20,007 bases of DNA from Hysterium pulicare CBS 123377. Taxonomy: Eukaryota; Ascomycota; Dothideomycetes; Hysteriales; Hysteriaceae. Shown here in pieces: positions 1 to 8,762 of the stretch. The notes beneath the pieces were generated by a model. It was not told where the DNA came from. It did no database searches and saw only the letters and a program-made list of their open reading frames with translations. The translations under genes were made by a program, and so were the position numbers. The stretch lies in NCBI GenBank assembly GCA_000467715.1, contig AJFK01000605.1, positions 1-20,007 on the forward strand, in the 5' to 3' direction. Each line of letters begins with the position of its first letter. The stretch's first letter is position 1.

Positions 1-24
1 TTATTTATTTATTTATTTATTTAT
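1..24. repeat. TTTA tetranucleotide microsatellite
   Basis: About five and a half uninterrupted TTTA units open the window and run directly into very AT-rich DNA. This is a simple sequence repeat. Lying at the very edge of the window, it may continue outside it. Confidence 0.85.
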
Positions 25-265
25 AATAATACTAATATAATATAGTTATTAGAAAACTTAGCTAAAGAAGCCCTTTTAAAAATATAGTTGTTATATTATG
101 TTAAAAGTTTTTCATAAAGTAAATATAATTAATAGTTAATTATAAGAGGGAGAAAAAAACTTTTTAATTATTATAGTAAGTAGAGTAAATAATTAATTTA
201 AATAGTTAAGTATAATAAGTTATAATTATAATATTAAAAGGTATTAATATATCTTATTTACTGAA
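1..265. repeat. AT-rich block, probable RIP-decayed repeat remnant
   Basis: By eye count the first 240 bases hold about 32 G or C (about 13% GC), rich in TA steps and runs such as TAATTATAA. Composition returns to normal within a few tens of bases near position 265-300. There is no open frame and no recognisable element. In Pezizomycotina, blocks like this usually come from repeat-induced point mutation (C to T in duplicated DNA) of old transposons. That origin is inferred from composition alone; no end repeats or coding remnant could be identified. Confidence 0.6.
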
Positions 266-577
266 AGGGCTAGATTTATAGAGCTGTATAATCTTCCCCT
301 GTATACCTTAGTGACCGCTTTGGGCGACCACATAGCTATGGTGATAGTGAGACTATTGTATTGCATCTAAATGTATGAAAAGCTAACAAGGAGACCATAT
401 TTAGAAAAAGTGCATACAGAGTTGATGTCGCATGATAACCTCGCATTTCTCGTCGAAAGACTAAAACCAGCGGAACCTAACACACGGAGAACCTACAAAA
501 AAGCTTGCTAGAACCGCGAGTCAACTGGGATAGAAAGCGTATGGGGTAAATATAAGTACACATAGTAGATACTAGTT

Positions 578-652
578 CAATACTCTTCGATCCAATACTC
601 TTCAATCCAATACTCTTCGATCTAATACTCTTCGGCTCAATACTCTTCGATT
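578..652. repeat. 15-bp minisatellite, five tandem units
   Basis: Five head-to-tail copies of a 15-bp unit with consensus CAATACTCTTCGATC start at 578, 593, 608, 623 and 638. The core ATACTCTTC is identical in all five; changes cluster at the first base and in the last four (CGATC, CAATC, CGATC, CGGCT, CGATT, the fourth unit starting with T). There are no spacers, so it is not a CRISPR array. One forward frame is interrupted by TAA in unit four and there is no sign the repeat is translated. Confidence 0.9.
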
Positions 653-1052
653 CCAAGCTTTTATAAATCTTTGTGGGGTGTTTTAGTCCGTAGAATATTG
701 GGAAGTGATGAATGATACTTGCTTTACATTATCGCGATGTAGGATAAGTGACGACTAGCCCTGGCTTGAAGAATGACAACTTGTATTGCGTTAAATGGTT
801 CCCTCACAAGCAATGCAAGAGGACATCTTGCTAATAATATATCATGAAAGGTGGTTGCTCTGTCAGTGCACTACACGTCGATGTCAAAACGACACAATCC
901 AGGACTTACAAAACTCATTTGATCAGTTTAAGTTATAGTGGTGGTTTGTGTCGACGTTGTATCCTTTTCTAGGGTCAGTTCGGATTATCGTACTAGTTGC
1001 GGTAGTGTTGCCGGAGAGCAATTCTCCACCTATCAACTACATGAATTAGCAG

Positions 1053-1058
1053 GCGGGG
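1053..1058 (+). promoter_or_regulatory. Candidate CreA/Cre1 carbon-catabolite repressor site
   Basis: GCGGGG fits the CreA consensus SYGGRG and sits about 150 bp before the start codon of a sugar-acid catabolic gene, a class usually glucose-repressed in fungi. A six-base match is common by chance and a single site is weaker than the paired sites typical of strong CreA control. Confidence 0.3.
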
Positions 1059-1210
1059 CCTATCATTGATCTGACTCTATCGTGAAACTGGACCACAGTC
1101 GTTCCATAAGTACATGGCCTTCTGCTTCGTCGACTGGAAGGTGAATCTTCATTTTCCTGCAAGTTGAACAGCCCTTCAAACAACCATTCCAAAGTAGCAT
1201 ATTCGTCAAT

Positions 1211-2733
1211 ATGGTTATGATTACACACGCAGAGACCAAGGATGTCAGGTTTCCTGTAAGTTCATACGAAAGTCCATGACAAACCAAAAAATGATTAATA
1301 TCGCATTCAAGACGTCCTTGGACAAAACTGGCTCCGATGCCATGAATGCGGCAGGGGATTATTCTGCTGCATACTGCATTTTACACACTGACTCAAACCA
1401 TAAAGGCCACGGAATGGTATGTACATGTCTTTTCGCAGCACGTGCTTCGTTAGCCCCCCTTTTTCGGTGAGCGACCAACGCCTGCTTTTCAATCCCACCT
1501 CATTGTCCCCGAATGGATTTCTGATATTTGTTGTAGACTTTTACCATAGGGAGAGGTAACGAAATAGTTTGTGCGGCAATCGCCCTCCTCGTCGACCGCA
1601 TTAAAGGACATACCCTAGACTCTCTCGTATCAAATTGGGGCCGCACATGGCGCTATCTCGTTTCCGACTCCCAATTGCGTTGGATTGGTCCTGAAAAGGG
1701 TGTAATACACCTTGCTCTCGGCGCTGTCGTAAATGCCATCTGGGACCTCTGGGCCAAGACACTCCAAAAACCTGTCTGGCGCATCGTGGCCGACATGACG
1801 CCCCAGCAAGTTGTTGACTGTATCGACTTCCGATATATCACGGACGCATTGACGCCCGAAGAGGCTTTGGCCATTCTTACGAAAGCAGAGCAAGGTAAAG
1901 AGCAGAGAATTAAGGATGCAGACAACAGTAAAGCGGTGCCTGCTTACACGACATCTGCTGGTTGGCTAGGCTATGGAGAAGACAAGATGCGTGCTTTATT
2001 AACCGATACTCTAAACAAGGGATACAGGCATTTTAAGCTCAAAGTTGGTTCAGACATCCAACAAGATAAGAAGCGCCTAACTATCGCTCGGGATATCATT
2101 GGGTTTGACCGCGGCAATATCCTTATGGTGGATGCGAACCAGGTGTGGTCTGTTCCGGAGGCTATCTCGTATATGCAACAGCTCGCAGAATTCAAGCCTT
2201 GGTTCATCGAAGAGCCGACCTCACCGGACGATGTCCTAGGGCACGCTGCTATCCGAAAAGCATTGAAGCCACTAGAGATAGGTGTTGCAACAGGAGAGAT
2301 GTGCCAGAATCGGGTTATGTTCAAACAGTTCCTCCAGGCACAAGCTATTGACGTATGTCAAATTGATGCCTGCCGTATGGGCGGTGTGAACGAAGTCCTA
2401 GCAGTGCTCCTCATGGCTGCCAAATTTGACATTCCCATCGTGCCCCACAGCGGAGGAGTGGGTCTACCCGAATACACCCAGCATCTCTCAACAATCGATT
2501 ACGTAGTCGTCAGCGGCAAGAAGAGCGTGCTGGAGTATGTGGATCATCTACATGAACATTTCTTTCATCCCTCGGTGATCAAGGACGGCTATTACGTCAC
2601 GCCAGTGGAGCCTGGCTACAGTGTTGAAATGCGTCCGGAAAGTATGGATCGCTTCCAGTTCCCAGGAAAGGACGGCGTGAGTTGGTGGAAGACTGACGAG
2701 GCAAGACCTATACTGGAAGGAGAGAAAATATAG
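1211..2733 (+). CDS. lgd1: L-galactonate dehydratase (enolase superfamily), three exons
   Basis: Removes water from L-galactonate to give 2-keto-3-deoxy-L-galactonate, the second step of fungal D-galacturonate (pectin) catabolism; expected to be cytosolic. Exons 1211-1255, 1312-1416 and 1537-2733 give 448 aa. The joins restore the family N-terminus: DVRFP at the end of exon 1, TSLDKTGSDAMNAAGDYSAA in exon 2, TFTIGRGNEIVCAAIALL opening exon 3. Catalytic features are intact: KLK at 217-219, metal ligands D249 (VDANQ), E275 (IEEPT) and E304 (TGE), and H354 (PHSGGVG). The C-terminus WWKTDEARPILEGEKI closely resembles Trichoderma LGD1 as I recall it. Intron 1 (56 nt) ends in AAG; intron 2 is 120 nt. 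Start: ATG 1211 gives MVMITHAETKDVRFP, which aligns with the family; ATG 1217 is an alternative. L-fuconate dehydratase (ENOSF1-like) is the close relative and cannot be wholly excluded on substrate. The gene stands alone; no other galacturonate pathway gene is in view. Confidence 0.9.
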
Positions 2734-3144
2734 AATCGCGCAAAGATGCATGTCGGAGTAATGAAAGTTCGTGATCATTCGTGTAGCCGGGCATGATTAA
2801 GTCTGTAAAAATATCGAGAAAAGGGTGATTGTGGATTGTTTTACTTGTATAATCGGAGTTCTGCAACTGGTAATAAAAGCACTCAATAAGTTGCCGAAAG
2901 ATGCTGTCACGAGGACCATTGTTGGCACCACAATGCTCGTCGTCAAGCCTCCCCAGGAGATTCTTGATGGCCCTTCAAATTAGATCGCCATTGACCATTC
3001 ATCTATACCTGTCGAAGACAAACAGCAGCCAGGGAGTCGAGACTCAGCGTCCTCAAGAAACCAATGGACTATTGATAACCCGGCGCGAGCTGGTCATGCT
3101 TGTGAATGAAGACGCTTGTTTCCTCACTCGAATTATCGTTGTCA
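2734..3144. other. Convergent 3' intergenic region
   Basis: This lies between the stops of two converging genes and should hold both 3' UTRs and polyadenylation signals. An AATAAG at 2885-2890 and several AATAAA-like strings near 2870 could serve the dehydratase transcript. A forward open frame at 2901-3203 overlaps the end of the next gene and has no recognisable protein character; I do not call it a gene. Confidence 0.55.
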
Positions 3145-3912
3145 CTAGCCTCTCAACCCTATTCTTCTACCCAATAATTTGGTCTTGCCAACTTGTTCCC
3201 TAAATTTGGACCAGCTCTTCTCCCTCTCTTCCCAATCCGCCATCTGTGACAGCATGAACCCCCAGGCCATGCTCTCGTACTTGACGGCCTCTTCCCCCCT
3301 CAGACACATTTCGCGGTAAATTCTCTGAGCACGAGCGCGACCAGCAGCTTCTTCGCCCACCAGGTAGGGGTCCTCAAGAGGACTCATGGGCATTGTGGTG
3401 ATTTCAGCAGGATATGAGTTACCTGGATCGCTTGCATTTAGCGAGCCAGAACTGTTCAATGCAGTAGAGGAGGCATTTGGTGATATGGACGGGGGAACTG
3501 CTGAAAGGGAATTGAGGATGGCGGTGGTGTTGGCAGCTTGGCTAGCTCGCCTGCGAGCCACGGCATGGTATTGACGGCTGGCATGGCTACTGTTAATATT
3601 GCTCCAGTTGCTGATGTTGTAATTGTGAGAAGCAATATCGGCGACGGAGCCATGTGCGCGAGATTGGAAACCTGGCGCGTAACGTGGAGCGGGCAAACCG
3701 TGACGAGGAGAGGGACTGGCCGGCGGATTGACAGGTAACTGCGAAGCCGTAGGCGGGGGAGCAATGGGTATGCTATGGCGACGTGAGGTGTAAGTGGGAG
3801 CCTCAGAGACGTACGACGGAGCTGCCGAGCGAACAGAGACGGCGTCTGGGTCGCGTCGATAGAGCGGGAGCGGCTCCGGGCTCAGAGGCGTGTTTGTGAG
3901 GTTGCACGACAT
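3145..3912 (-). CDS. Uncharacterised fungal protein, disordered N-terminus and conserved C-terminal helical region
   Basis: One exon, 255 aa. I do not recognise a named family. Residues 1-180 are rich in P, S, A and N and look disordered, with tyrosine/proline segments (LSPEPLPLYRRDPDAVSVRS, SYVSEAPTYTSRRHS) and an ordered-looking patch VADIASHNYNISNWSNINSS (90-109). Residues 183-255 form a charged helical segment (EEAAGRARAQRIYREMCLRG, AWGFMLSQMADWEEREKSW) ending in a basic tail KTKLLGRRIGLRG. The layout suggests a short folded helical module on a flexible tether, perhaps a scaffold or adaptor, but function is unknown. The open frame extends 29 codons further upstream to ATG 3999; I prefer ATG 3912 because the added stretch is a hydrophobic, low-complexity PSPLSSFPLPFLFLL segment unlike the rest, though a signal-anchor from the longer form is possible. 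There is no transmembrane segment in the shorter form. Confidence 0.75.
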   Translation of the reverse strand: MSCNLTNTPLSPEPLPLYRRDPDAVSVRSAAPSYVSEAPTYTSRRHSIPIAPPPTASQLPVNPPASPSPRHGLPAPRYAPGFQSRAHGSVADIASHNYNISNWSNINSSHASRQYHAVARRRASQAANTTAILNSLSAVPPSISPNASSTALNSSGSLNASDPGNSYPAEITTMPMSPLEDPYLVGEEAAGRARAQRIYREMCLRGEEAVKYESMAWGFMLSQMADWEEREKSWSKFREQVGKTKLLGRRIGLRG

Positions 3913-4657
3913 GATCTGTGCAGGGCGAAGGAGGAAAAGAAACGGGAGTGGGAAAGAGGACAGAGGTGAGGGATATATCTCCAGCGACAAGTCAGGCACA
4001 AACTGGCCTGGCTCGCACGTACGGTCCCGAGACTGGCTTCCAGAAGCAGCTTGTCACGCCCGTCCTTCGTGGTCAGCTATGCAGGTGGTGTTCAGCTCAC
4101 CGAGTGGATGGTGGTGGGGGAAGGCATGCGGGGCACGCTTGGCCGCTCGAAACCGCCTTATTACTTACTGCACAGCTGTGCAACGATTGTTAGGCGGCAA
4201 GCCTCCATGCTTCTGTGTTCCGGCCGCATGGAATTCTACCTGTATGGCGGGCCTGATCAAGGAAGAAGAGAACCGCGTAAGATAAGAGGGTTGTGATTAT
4301 TGCTGGTGGACACTGCCATGTGGACTGCCCTTCTCGTTCACGGCTCACGGCCCAGATCAGATATGCGCCATTTAGCCACCCGCTGCCACTGCTCTACCCC
4401 AACACCATCAGTCCCATGCCCACGTACTGTACGGCTGCATCCGACCCCAGAATTGGACCGTTGTCAGGCATTGTGGACCATGAACAAGACAAGACAAGAA
4501 GAATCCAGAGTAGTCGGAACCTGAGCCGAAGGGTATCCCGTCTGCCGCGCCCAACGCCTTAACAAAAATGATAATCAGAACGATAAGAGCAATAGTTGAT
4601 CGACAAGAGCACTAGCCAGTGCCTAGTTTCGCCTATGCTCTCACTTCAGCCCATCTC
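3913..4657. other. Promoter region of the 3145-3912 gene and 3' flank of the next gene
   Basis: About 745 bp between two same-strand genes. Purine-rich stretches on the + strand around 3930-3975 read as a pyrimidine-rich leader on the transcribed strand, typical just upstream of fungal start codons. Several short open frames occur here but overlap one another and lack protein-like character. I see no RNA gene. Confidence 0.5.
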
Positions 4658-5986
4658 TCATCTAGGAGCATCTTCTGAGAACCCTTCATCTTCGACGGTG
4701 CCATCATAGCTGAAACAATCGTCTCCATGACTCTCAAATTTGCTGCCAAGAGCTTCTCTAGCTTCTCTCAACATAGCTGTCATCTGGGCACTCATCCTGC
4801 GCACTCGTGCCTCATCTTCCATCTCTTCGCGTCGAATCTTGTTGACAAGTCGTTGTGATTCCGGAGGGAGAGGACTTGCACTATCATTCGGAAATAGAAC
4901 TGGTGATCCATAGCTTTGCCGACTGTAAGAACGTGGAGAGGCCGACATTTTGCTTGTTGTACGTATACCTGGAGAGCCTGCATGTGATGTTCTTGAATAT
5001 CGATCCTGGGAGAACCGTCGTGAGGTGGGGATCAGTGAGGGCCTTTCGCGTATCGTCTTGCTAGGAGTCATTTGTGACCATGTAGGGCGTGGAATTTGTG
5101 ACGGAGAGTAAGGCTTAGGTAATGTTGGTGCTCGTCGTTCAGAGAGCCGTGGACTTGAAGCCCTGCTATCCATGCCGCCCATCCTGTCAACCACAACCCA
5201 ATTCTCGCCCGTGCATAGTCGCTTCGATGACCGAACTGACGTTTCTTCCATCGAATCAAATGAAGTGACTCCGTAGTCTTCTGGAAGGAAATGTCCAGGT
5301 AGAGAGCTCGACACTCTCGGTACCGGACATTGTTCTGATCTGGCGGTTAAGCCTCCAGTTCTCGACGCTGTGACTGTGCCCTCAGACTCAAATGTATACC
5401 CCCGACCACCGCCAGCTTGAAAGCCCCGAAACGGTCCAGAACAGAATTGAACCAATCTACCCGCTACTCCCCCAACAATGTTCAACAGCTGGCTTAGCAT
5501 CCATGGTTTGTTGCCGTTGGGAGATGACTGTGCTGATCCGTCACTGATGACTAGCTTATCGGCACCTATACTAGGGGTTGTAGGAAGAGACCAAAGCCCG
5601 CGTCGTTGTTTCTCAAGATGGAAATAGTCGTCCTCGTAGCCCAAGTCCTTCGTAAGCATTCGCGAAGTCTCCATGCCACCAGCCAGCTCATATCGGTCGT
5701 TAACAAGTGGTGGAGGGCTCCTCGCGTCATTGGTTCGGTCTGGTGGTGTATCCGCCGAGCCATCAATCCATCTGTTCCCTCGGTCGAAATCACTGTGTCG
5801 CGACCGCTTTTTGCTAGCGGTAAGGACCGGTCGACCATTCAACTGTCTACGCCTTAACGCAGGCGTCTGAGCAGAGGGAGAATAGAAATAGGTCTTAGAA
5901 CCTGTGCACGTGTCCATGGTTGAAGGAACAAAGGAGCCATATGACCCTGGCAAGTGTAGTGGTTGAGGAGAATCGGTAGAAGTCAT
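4658..5986 (-). CDS. Uncharacterised fungal protein, probably nuclear, with a hydrophobic core block and C-terminal helix
   Basis: One exon, 442 aa; function not recognised. Most of the protein is S/P/R-rich and looks disordered. Three parts stand out. A basic cluster KKRSR at 59-63 is a possible nuclear localisation signal. Residues 161-198 are an order-promoting block, PWMLSQLLNIVGGVAGRLVQ then FCSGPFRGFQAGGGRGY, consistent with an amphipathic or membrane-touching helix followed by a glycine hinge. Residues 376-417 form a charged helix (ESQRLVNKIRREEMEDEARV, MTAMLREAREALGSKFE) likely to coil. A separate ENWVVVDRMG patch lies at 261-270. Many SP, TP and RxxS sites suggest heavy phosphorylation. 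The tail (418-442) is acidic. A basic, disordered chain with one amphipathic helix recalls nuclear-envelope or nucleoporin-type proteins, but that is only a guess. Start ATG 5986 is the first in frame; M24 is an alternative. Confidence 0.8.
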   Translation of the reverse strand: MTSTDSPQPLHLPGSYGSFVPSTMDTCTGSKTYFYSPSAQTPALRRRQLNGRPVLTASKKRSRHSDFDRGNRWIDGSADTPPDRTNDARSPPPLVNDRYELAGGMETSRMLTKDLGYEDDYFHLEKQRRGLWSLPTTPSIGADKLVISDGSAQSSPNGNKPWMLSQLLNIVGGVAGRLVQFCSGPFRGFQAGGGRGYTFESEGTVTASRTGGLTARSEQCPVPRVSSSLPGHFLPEDYGVTSFDSMEETSVRSSKRLCTGENWVVVDRMGGMDSRASSPRLSERRAPTLPKPYSPSQIPRPTWSQMTPSKTIRERPSLIPTSRRFSQDRYSRTSHAGSPGIRTTSKMSASPRSYSRQSYGSPVLFPNDSASPLPPESQRLVNKIRREEMEDEARVRRMSAQMTAMLREAREALGSKFESHGDDCFSYDGTVEDEGFSEDAPR

Positions 5987-6549
5987 AGCAAGTGCAGTTG
6001 ATGTTAGGTAGGCTAATAAAGTAGTAGATTACTGTTGCACACGAGCAATCGGATGATTGAACAAATACTCGAGGGTGCCAGAAATGTCTCGACCAACGAG
6101 AGAAAGAATCTATGGGAGCATGATGGTGGTGGCAGAACTGATCGGCATGGGCGAAGTGGTTGCATACTTAAGTAGAAAACGCACGAGCCATCGACTTCGC
6201 CTAGTCACGCGGATGTCCATGTGCTGACTTGTATCCATCCATGGATTACATAAATTACATAAATACTGAGTTAGGTACCTTTGTTGGTGGATAGGTACTT
6301 GGGTTTCATAGACACTACATATAAATATCGATTGTCCGGTCATGAAGATGGCCTAAGTATTCATTATACAGAGCCTACGGATGGAAACCGTGTACGAAGT
6401 TAATCCCGAGCTATAGCACATTACATCGGTAATCTGACAACTAACAACGCCTATCTTTTCAACACTTTTGGCAGGCTTGTTGCGGGTATCCAGGAGCAAA
6501 AACAAAACGTCGTTTGAGAGGCCACGATCCGAGGTATACGGACCACTTC
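5987..6549. other. Promoter region of the 4658-5986 gene and 3' flank of ADA2
   Basis: 563 bp. It contains a short direct repeat ATTACATA/ATTACATA near 6244-6260 and TAGGTAC strings around 6272-6300. No protein-like open frame or RNA gene was seen. Both the ADA2 3' UTR and the promoter of the downstream same-strand gene must fit here. Confidence 0.5.
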
Positions 6550-8146
6550 CTACGCCTTTCCAATCCATCCACTGTGGACGAAGAAGTCGAACAAACGACC
6601 TCCTTTGTTGACGTCGATTTTGCATATATCCCTCGCCATCTTTTTCTTCAAGCTTCCACCCTGCTTCATGGCTTCGCGGATCATGGCCTCTTTGATGCCA
6701 AGGTATGGTTTTGGCATGATTCGCAGCACACTGCAGACTTCTCGCTCCTCCGGACTTAGCAAATGGAGATCTGACACGCTTTCCTTGCTGAATTTTAAAG
6801 GAACAGTGTTCGGTAGCGGCTGCATGACGAATTTTGGCTTCGCTTGGGGGGTCAAAGCACCATTTGTAACGCCATTCGTACCATTGGTGAAGATCCTATC
6901 CGGAGGAGGAGTTGACAGGCCGTTTTGCAGTCTGAGGGGTAGCTCGGGAGCGGTCAACGCTGTCGTCGCTGAAGGCGTTTCGATAGGTGGCGTTGGCTTG
7001 CTGATTCGGTTCGTTGCCAATCGATCAAACTGAGCCAGTGGTGGTCCTCTAGACTGTCGCTGTTGCTTTTCCTGCTCGTACTTTTCGCCTGATTTGAGAT
7101 CGCCAATCTGGTGGTTCCTCCACTCCTGGAGTTGCCCGATCGCCTGTCTTAGATTGTGTTCGTACTCTAGCCCATCACAAAAGTTCTTGAAATCATCATG
7201 CCTCATCATCCTTGCGAAAGGTTTTGCCTTATTGAGCAGATCTCTTTCCTCTTTCGTTCGTTTCTTGTCTGACGCTGCATTCTTCCGATATTCAAGGAGC
7301 TTATGCTCGAAAATGACTTTCTTCCTTTCTACTCTTGCATCAAGCCGGGAATTGTATATCTCCATTACAGTCATCTTGAGGTCCATTTCTGGCTCTGTCT
7401 CACCAGTACGAGCATTAACACCATCGCCAGGATCGAACTGCATATGTTGTACCGCTTCCTCAGCTTCGTTAAAATATTCCGTCTCGAACTCAAGTCGACC
7501 TGGCATGTATCCTTGTACTTCGTGACACGCAGGAACACTGGCGGTAGGTTTCTGCTTAGGAGTGGCAGGTGGTGCATTTTTGGCAGCCTCTTTTCTATCT
7601 TCAATCCTCCTTTTCTTCCGTGCTTGGAAAACTTCGCGAGGGACAGCCTCGCTCAACTCCTTGTCATCCGGGCTCGCATGTTCCGGGAGCGGAAATCTAG
7701 TGCTCTTGATGTATACATCGATGTAATGATCGCGGACTTCATCTTTCGTCCTGAAGCCGCCGATGTGGTCTGCTATATCTGCCCATGACCCTAAGCCATA
7801 GGTCTCTGCGCCTTCGAGTAATGCTAGCTCCTCATCTGCACCCCAGTCTTCTGTGAATATCGGAATCGAGTGCTGCTCGATGACCTGGTATGAATGCGTC
7901 CTTGGATCATGATCGCGGGAGAATTTGCCATCTGAGAAGCACGGCACGCAGAGGTCGTATTCGTGACATATGGAGTTGGCACAGCGTATTCGGACCTATA
8001 TTACGGTAAGACACGACACGTGGGACGAGGTGCTTGTATGTGAGAAGACTTACAGTGGACGTGATGTCTGATGAACAAACATCACAGACATATTTGACCC
8101 CTCCCTCTGTGCCCCTCGAGGCAGTCTTTTTCTTGATCAAGCCCAT
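6550..8146 (-). CDS. ada2: SAGA/ADA histone acetyltransferase adaptor ADA2, two exons
   Basis: Adaptor of the Gcn5 histone acetyltransferase module in the nuclear SAGA and ADA complexes, where it binds Gcn5 and Ada3 and raises activity on nucleosomes. Exons 8146-8054 and 7995-6550 on the - strand, 58-nt intron (GTAAGT to TAG), 512 aa. The join falls inside the ZZ zinc finger and restores it: C21 and C24 in exon 1, C36, C41, C47 and C50 in exon 2, H60 and H65 after. A SANT/Myb domain follows at about 78-127 ([20 protein letters not shown]). The middle is helical and charged. A C-terminal SWIRM domain at about 442-512 ([20 protein letters not shown] to [13 protein letters not shown]) completes the family order ZZ-SANT-SWIRM at usual fungal length. 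Start ATG 8146 gives [20 protein letters not shown], the typical fungal beginning. It shares its promoter side with SCH9. Confidence 0.97.
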
Positions 8147-8762
8147 TATGCGCCCTCGCGCGTGGAAGGGTTGCCCGAGCGGGCACCTTGTGGTGAATGA
8201 CTTTGGCGGGCTGATTCAAGATGGCGACTTGAGTGAAATGAGCTCCAAGATCAGCCCAAATATTCTGCGCAGTCGCGGCTAAAGTTGACGCTGTGTGTTG
8301 AGGTTCACCAACTGCCTAGGTAGTAGCAGAATTGATGTCGTTCGCGAAGTCGTGTTGGCCGACCACAGCAACGCTTAGGTAGGGATGGTAAACGTTCTCA
8401 GTGTCGCGCAATCGAATGCGCAGTCAGGATGCATGAGGAAAGTTCGTCAATACTGATGTGATGTTCAAGGACGTTGAGCACTCTTGGCTTGGCGCCCGCA
8501 TGGCGACGGCTTGCTAGTTCTCCACAAAGTCATCCTCACCAAGAATAACCACTTACCCCCCTTTGCCACTTGCTGCATTCCATGCCCTTTGACTGACTGT
8601 GCACTCTCTCTGGCCTCCAATATTGTTGTCTCCTCAACCAGCGGGAAATAGAATTGGAATCGAAGGGTTGTCATCACCGCCTAGTCACTCCTCCGCTTCC
8701 TTCCCCCCTCGCCCACTTTTGTCCATCTTCATCTCGAGTCCCCTCCGGCGTCAACAGTCACA
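8147..8762. promoter_or_regulatory. Bidirectional intergenic region between ADA2 and SCH9
   Basis: 616 bp separate two divergent start codons, so both promoters must lie here. The SCH9 side ends in a strong CT-rich tract (about 8681-8750), a usual feature just upstream of fungal transcription starts. CCTAGGTAG and TTAGGTAGG strings occur near 8316 and 8375. No open frame of protein character was seen. Confidence 0.6.
8681..8750 (+). promoter_or_regulatory. CT-rich leader upstream of SCH9
   Basis: About 70 bases dominated by C and T (for example CTTCCTTCCCCCCTCGCCC) end just before the SCH9 start codon. Pyrimidine-rich stretches at this position are common in well-expressed filamentous fungal genes and often mark the transcription start area. 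Confidence 0.5.

Larger units (their letters stand above)
266..1210. other. Gene-free region upstream of the L-galactonate dehydratase gene
   Basis: About 945 bp with no open frame that reads like a conserved protein on either strand. It holds the five-unit 15-bp tandem repeat (578-652) and, near its right end, a CreA-type GCGGGG site. The last few hundred bases presumably carry the promoter of the gene starting at 1211. No exact CCNCCAA element (the galacturonate-response motif known in Botrytis and Aspergillus) was found on either strand here. Confidence 0.6.

Noticed and set aside
1-300. Identifiable transposon in the AT-rich block
   Set aside because: No terminal repeats, target-site duplication or coding remnant could be recognised; only composition suggests a decayed repeat.
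578-652. Possible CRISPR array
   Set aside because: The 15-bp units are directly adjacent with no spacers, and the host is a fungus; it is a minisatellite.
1276-1470. Separate small gene starting at ATG 1276
   Set aside because: Its residues TSLDKTGSDAMNAAGDYSAA are the second exon of the dehydratase; the sequence before 1312 is intron and that after 1416 is the next intron.
1211-2733. Bacterial origin of the dehydratase gene
   Set aside because: It has two spliceosomal introns and its closest remembered match is fungal LGD1, so recent transfer is not supported.
3890-4296. Overlapping forward open frames upstream of the 3145-3912 gene
   Set aside because: Three frames are open over the same GC-rich stretch, a sign of composition rather than coding, and the translations look random.
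6605-7033. 142-codon forward open frame inside ADA2
   Set aside because: It is antisense to a well-supported ADA2 exon and carries no protein features of its own; the same applies to the forward frames at 7094-7525 and 7303-7788.
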